The notes under the pieces: generated by a model
Databases searched by the model: none
What the model was told of the DNA's origin: nothing
Seen by the model: only the letters and a program-made list of their open reading frames with translations
Origin: Oscillospiraceae bacterium
GTDB lineage: Bacteria; Bacillota; Clostridia; Oscillospirales; CAG-272
DNA length: 34,643 nucleotides
NCBI GenBank assembly: GCA_015064855.1
Contig: SVRK01000020.1
Coordinates: forward strand, 1-34,643
Direction: 5' to 3'
Shown here: in pieces, positions 32,634 through 34,643 of the stretch
Layout of the letters: each line of letters begins with the position of its first letter
How positions within the stretch are numbered: the stretch's first letter is position 1
Position numbers and translations under genes: made by a program

Positions 32634-33251
32634 TTATAAATTAATTAAATGGCCGTCGTAGCCGTATTTGAAGATGTAGAAATTTTCTCCGTCGAAGTTG
32701 ATTTCCGCTAAGGAAGCATTGACCACCCAAGGGGTATTTTTCATTTTTTCAAGGGGTAAGTCTTGAATATAGCACTGGAGCGCACGAATCACCGACGAGT
32801 GCGAGCCGATAAGGACTGTTTTTTCGCCCTCTTTTTTAGCAATTTCCTTTAATTTTTCCACTACTCTTGCTTGGAGATGTATCATTGCTTCTCCGCCCTT
32901 TGGAACGTAGACGCCCGGGTCATTTGCCCATTTGCCATAACCGTTATCAAAGTTATTCTTTATTTCTTCAAGAGTTAAGCCTTCAAGCTCACCAAAGTCA
33001 AGTTCGATTAGATTATCTTCTTTAATAATCGGTAAATCAAGCGCATCGGCAACGCCCTTTACAGTATTGCAAGCACGCTCAAGTGGACTTGAATAAATTG
33101 CGTCGATTTTGTATTTATTTAGAATATATTGGCATACGGCATTTGCCTGTTTTTCACCTAAAGACGAAAGTGGCACATCCGTCACACCTGCCAAATATCC
33201 GCCCTCGTTTGCCTTGCTCTGTCCGTGTCTTACAATAATAAATTTTGTCAT
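32634..33251 (-). CDS. Histidine phosphatase (phosphoglycerate-mutase-like) family protein
   Basis: 205 residues from the chosen start. The phosphohistidine motif is IVRHGQSKANEGG at the N-terminus. The second conserved histidine is in LIGSHSSVIRAL, and IYSSPLERACNT and ELDFGELEG complete the family core. Size and motifs fit small-molecule phosphatases or cofactor-independent-mutase relatives (the CobC/GpmB group). The substrate is unknown; with no cobalamin genes nearby CobC is not favoured. The frame extends to a TTG at 33272. The ATG at 33249-33251 is chosen because AAAGGG lies seven nucleotides upstream and the RHG motif then falls at the usual position. Confidence 0.88.
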   Translation of the reverse strand: MTKFIIVRHGQSKANEGGYLAGVTDVPLSSLGEKQANAVCQYILNKYKIDAIYSSPLERACNTVKGVADALDLPIIKEDNLIELDFGELEGLTLEEIKNNFDNGYGKWANDPGVYVPKGGEAMIHLQARVVEKLKEIAKKEGEKTVLIGSHSSVIRALQCYIQDLPLEKMKNTPWVVNASLAEINFDGENFYIFKYGYDGHLINL

Positions 33252-33280
33252 ATTTTCGCCCTTTGCTTTCAATTTTCTAC

Positions 33281-33309
33281 ATTATATCACATATAAAACA
33301 CTTTTTCAA
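33281..33309 (-). promoter_or_regulatory. Promoter of the histidine phosphatase gene
   Basis: TTGAAA (complement of 33304-33309), a 17-nt spacer and TATAAT (complement of 33281-33286) form a strong promoter with a TG extension before the -10. The start codon is about 30 nt downstream. Confidence 0.8.
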
Positions 33310-33384
33310 TCGGTAAATGATTTTTTAAGAAAAAACAGACACGTGACGGCGTTTTTTCTGCTCACGTAGAAATGATGGGGCTTA

Positions 33385-33490
33385 TTGACGGGACGTCGAG
33401 GGCGCCGTCCCCTACGGAGGCATACGAGCATAAACACCTCATCCGTCTTTTGCTACGCAAAATCCACCTTCTCCCGCTGGAGAAGGCTAA
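33385..33490. repeat. Interspersed palindromic repeats near 33.4 kb
   Basis: GGGACGTCGAGGGCGCCGTCCC (two GGGAC/GTCCC arms; 33390-33411) is nearly the same as the element at 26173-26194. It is followed by a CACCTCATCCGTC...CACCTTCTCCC-GCTGG-AGAAGG element (33440-33488) with its own stem. No gene is supported here; frames reported by translation cross repeat borders and lack ribosome binding sites. Confidence 0.6.
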
Positions 33491-33579
33491 AAATACGCCT
33501 CTGCAAATTGATTTTCATTATCAAAAAAGAAAACAGGCGTTTTGGCTGCTTTTTCTTGTTTAAAAAGAACGTGAGGAGC

Positions 33580-33747
33580 AATTCCTTGCAGGACAGCAAC
33601 CCTTTTGTCGCAAGCGACATTTCCCCTCACAGGGGAATTCCTTGCAGGACAGCAACCCTTTTGTCGCAAGCGACATTTCCCCTCACAGGGGAATTCCTTG
33701 CAGGACAGCAACCCTTTTGTCGCAAGCGACATTTCCCCTCACAGGGG
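33580..33747. repeat. Three perfect tandem copies of a 56-bp unit
   Basis: Units start at 33580, 33636 and 33692. Each contains the stems GTCGC-AA-GCGAC and TTCCCC-TCACA-GGGGAA after CTTGCAGGACAGCAACCC. The copies appear identical, which implies recent expansion or active homogenisation. There are no spacers between copies, so this is not a CRISPR array. Confidence 0.9.
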
Positions 33748-33800
33748 AATCACCTCCCCTACTATTGTGCTTTTTGTTCTATTGGTGCTAATGCGCCCTC

Positions 33801-33905
33801 TTACTTGCAAGCCTCTTTGATAGCAACTGCAACAGTCATACCAACCATTGGGTTGTTACCTGCGCTGATTAAATCGACAATAATTGGCTGAAAGCAATTG
33901 ACAAG
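33801..33905 (-). pseudogene. Possible C-terminal remnant of an unrecognised protein
   Basis: On the minus strand, codons from about 33890 down to a TAA at 33801-33803 read QPIIVDLISAGNNPMVG and then MTVAVAIKEACK. This looks like the end of a real protein: balanced composition, hydrophobic alternation and a C-terminal helix. A stop codon lies in frame at 33906-33908, so no more than about 34 codons remain, and there is no start. Downstream it runs into the 56-bp tandem repeats. I do not recognise the family. Chance coding cannot be ruled out. Confidence 0.4.
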
Positions 33906-33960
33906 TTAAATAAAATATACTATAATAAATTCGATATTTATAGGTTTGTCCTAGGAGAAA
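33898..33960 (+). promoter_or_regulatory. Consensus promoter and ribosome binding site of the right-edge gene
   Basis: TTGACA (33898-33903), exactly 17 nt, then TATAAT (33921-33926) match the consensus fully. AGGAGA at about 33953-33958 precedes the ATG at 33965 by six nucleotides. The -35 lies at the edge of the minus-strand coding remnant. Confidence 0.85.
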
Positions 33961-33964
33961 TTAA

Positions 33965-34643
33965 ATGAAAAAAATCGTATTGAGTCAAGCACATTTGGAT
34001 AAAAGGAAGCAAAGAAAGCGTTTCGTTTTAAGAGACGATATTTTTTGCACAATATTGCAACAGAAGATGTGCGTGAAGGATTATTTTGATTTTAGTTTTT
34101 CATTTCCCGATGAGGTGGATAAGGTAATCATTGACGGTATGTACTCGGGTGATTGGTATTCTGTGTACGAAAGTGAAATTTTACCGCTTCGCCAAAATCC
34201 TATGTTGGCGCGTTTTCGTGACGCGGGGATAGACATTTTTGATGAATGGATAAAGCATGTTCACGGAAGGCAAAAAGAGTGTTGGCTGACATATAGAATT
34301 TCAGAGGTGGATGTGGATACGGATATAAATCCTTTACCGATAAAGGAAGAACACCCCGAATGGTTTATTCCGGCGTTTGGATTCACAATGAACAATATGG
34401 CTGTGCCGGAAATCAGGCAACATAAATTAAAGGTGATTGCAGAAGTGATGAGAAAATACACCTTCGACGGATTGGATATTGATTTTGAACGGCACACTCC
34501 CATCTTACCAGTTGGCGAGCAATGGGAAAAGCGGGAATGCGTAACAGAATTTATGAGAGAATTACGCATTGAGCTTTTAAAAATTGGGAAGGAACAAAAC
34601 AGGGTTATAATGCTATCCGCACGAGTTCCCGATTGCTTGGACG
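33965..34643 (+). CDS. Glycoside-hydrolase-like (GH10/GHL10-type TIM-barrel) protein, 3' end missing
   Basis: 226 codons are visible before the window ends. No signal peptide is present. The segment KVIAEVMRKYTFDGLDIDFE (156-175) is typical of a TIM-barrel strand in families such as GHL10, DUF4015 and GH18-like enzymes, where DGLDIDFE or DGIELDF carries active-site acids. The downstream EFMRELRIEL and a following strand (RVIMLSARVPD) fit the next helix-strand unit. Between 100 and 150 there is a WLTYRISEVD strand and an EHPEWFIP segment, as in hydrolases that begin by describing a sugar-bound loop. Substrate and activity are unknown, and the rest of the gene is needed. It has a fully consensus promoter and a good ribosome binding site. 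Confidence 0.7.
   Translation, partial: MKKIVLSQAHLDKRKQRKRFVLRDDIFCTILQQKMCVKDYFDFSFSFPDEVDKVIIDGMYSGDWYSVYESEILPLRQNPMLARFRDAGIDIFDEWIKHVHGRQKECWLTYRISEVDVDTDINPLPIKEEHPEWFIPAFGFTMNNMAVPEIRQHKLKVIAEVMRKYTFDGLDIDFERHTPILPVGEQWEKRECVTEFMRELRIELLKIGKEQNRVIMLSARVPDCLD

Noticed and set aside
33580..33747. Possible CRISPR array
   Set aside because: The units are contiguous and identical with no unique spacers, and no cas gene is present.
33385..33891. 168-codon and other frames between 33.38 and 33.89 kb
   Set aside because: They run through the 56-bp tandem repeat and other palindromes, lack ribosome binding sites, and cross an opposite-strand remnant.

Overview
The window looks like chromosome of an uncultured, low-GC, Gram-positive gut-type bacterium, probably class Clostridia. 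The reasons are AGGAGG-type ribosome binding sites before nearly every gene, near-consensus TTGACA/TATAAT promoters with 17-nt spacers, U-rich intrinsic terminators, the tilS-hpt-ftsH cluster, BspA-like leucine-rich-repeat (LRR) surface proteins, and clusters of interspersed palindromic repeats. No phage, transposase, CRISPR, tRNA or rRNA gene was seen. Genus and species cannot be told from this sequence.

Layout. 1-16: first codons of a minus-strand gene leaving the window. 173-2554: secreted LRR protein A. 2932-11012: eight-gene minus-strand operon pheA-aroB-aroC-aroE/K-aroQ-aroA-tyrA-aroF, covering every step from PEP plus erythrose-4-phosphate to chorismate and the committed branches to phenylalanine and tyrosine, read from one consensus promoter. 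11177-13255: lipoprotein built from about ten Cys-rich repeats. 13418-17471: tilS-hpt-ftsH. 17699-17938: small two-helix membrane protein. 17939-18856: non-coding stretch with a cluster of DnaA-box-like octamers, a 16-bp inverted repeat and an 81-bp tandem repeat. 18857-20395: LRR protein B. 20534-23540: AraC regulator and GH78-like glycosidase. 23831-25915: Gfo/Idh/MocA oxidoreductase divergent from a second AraC regulator. 25944-26296: interspersed repeats. 26335-28077: LRR protein C. 28333-29487: beta-lactamase-fold serine hydrolase. 29569-30171: class 3 lipase. 30210-32234: secreted S1C protease. About 32340-32593: 5'-truncated second copy of the lipase. 32634-33251: histidine phosphatase. 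33385-33750: more repeats. 33965 to the right edge: glycoside-hydrolase-like protein, cut off.

How the parts relate. 173-17471 is mostly housekeeping and all on the minus strand. To the right, orientation is mixed and the content is accessory: sugar-related enzymes with AraC regulators, surface proteins, lipase and protease. Five secreted proteins form a network of shared parts. The three LRR proteins share the signal peptide, a C-terminal module and a terminator sequence. LRR A and C also share a colinear upstream region with an A16 tract next to the promoter. A Cys-rich module (TC..G..C..C..LGH) occurs in LRR A, the lipoprotein and the protease.

The most unusual signals are the A16-containing twin promoters, the shared modules of unknown function, the lipase 3' end duplicated around the protease gene, and short inserts bracketed by duplicated flanks.
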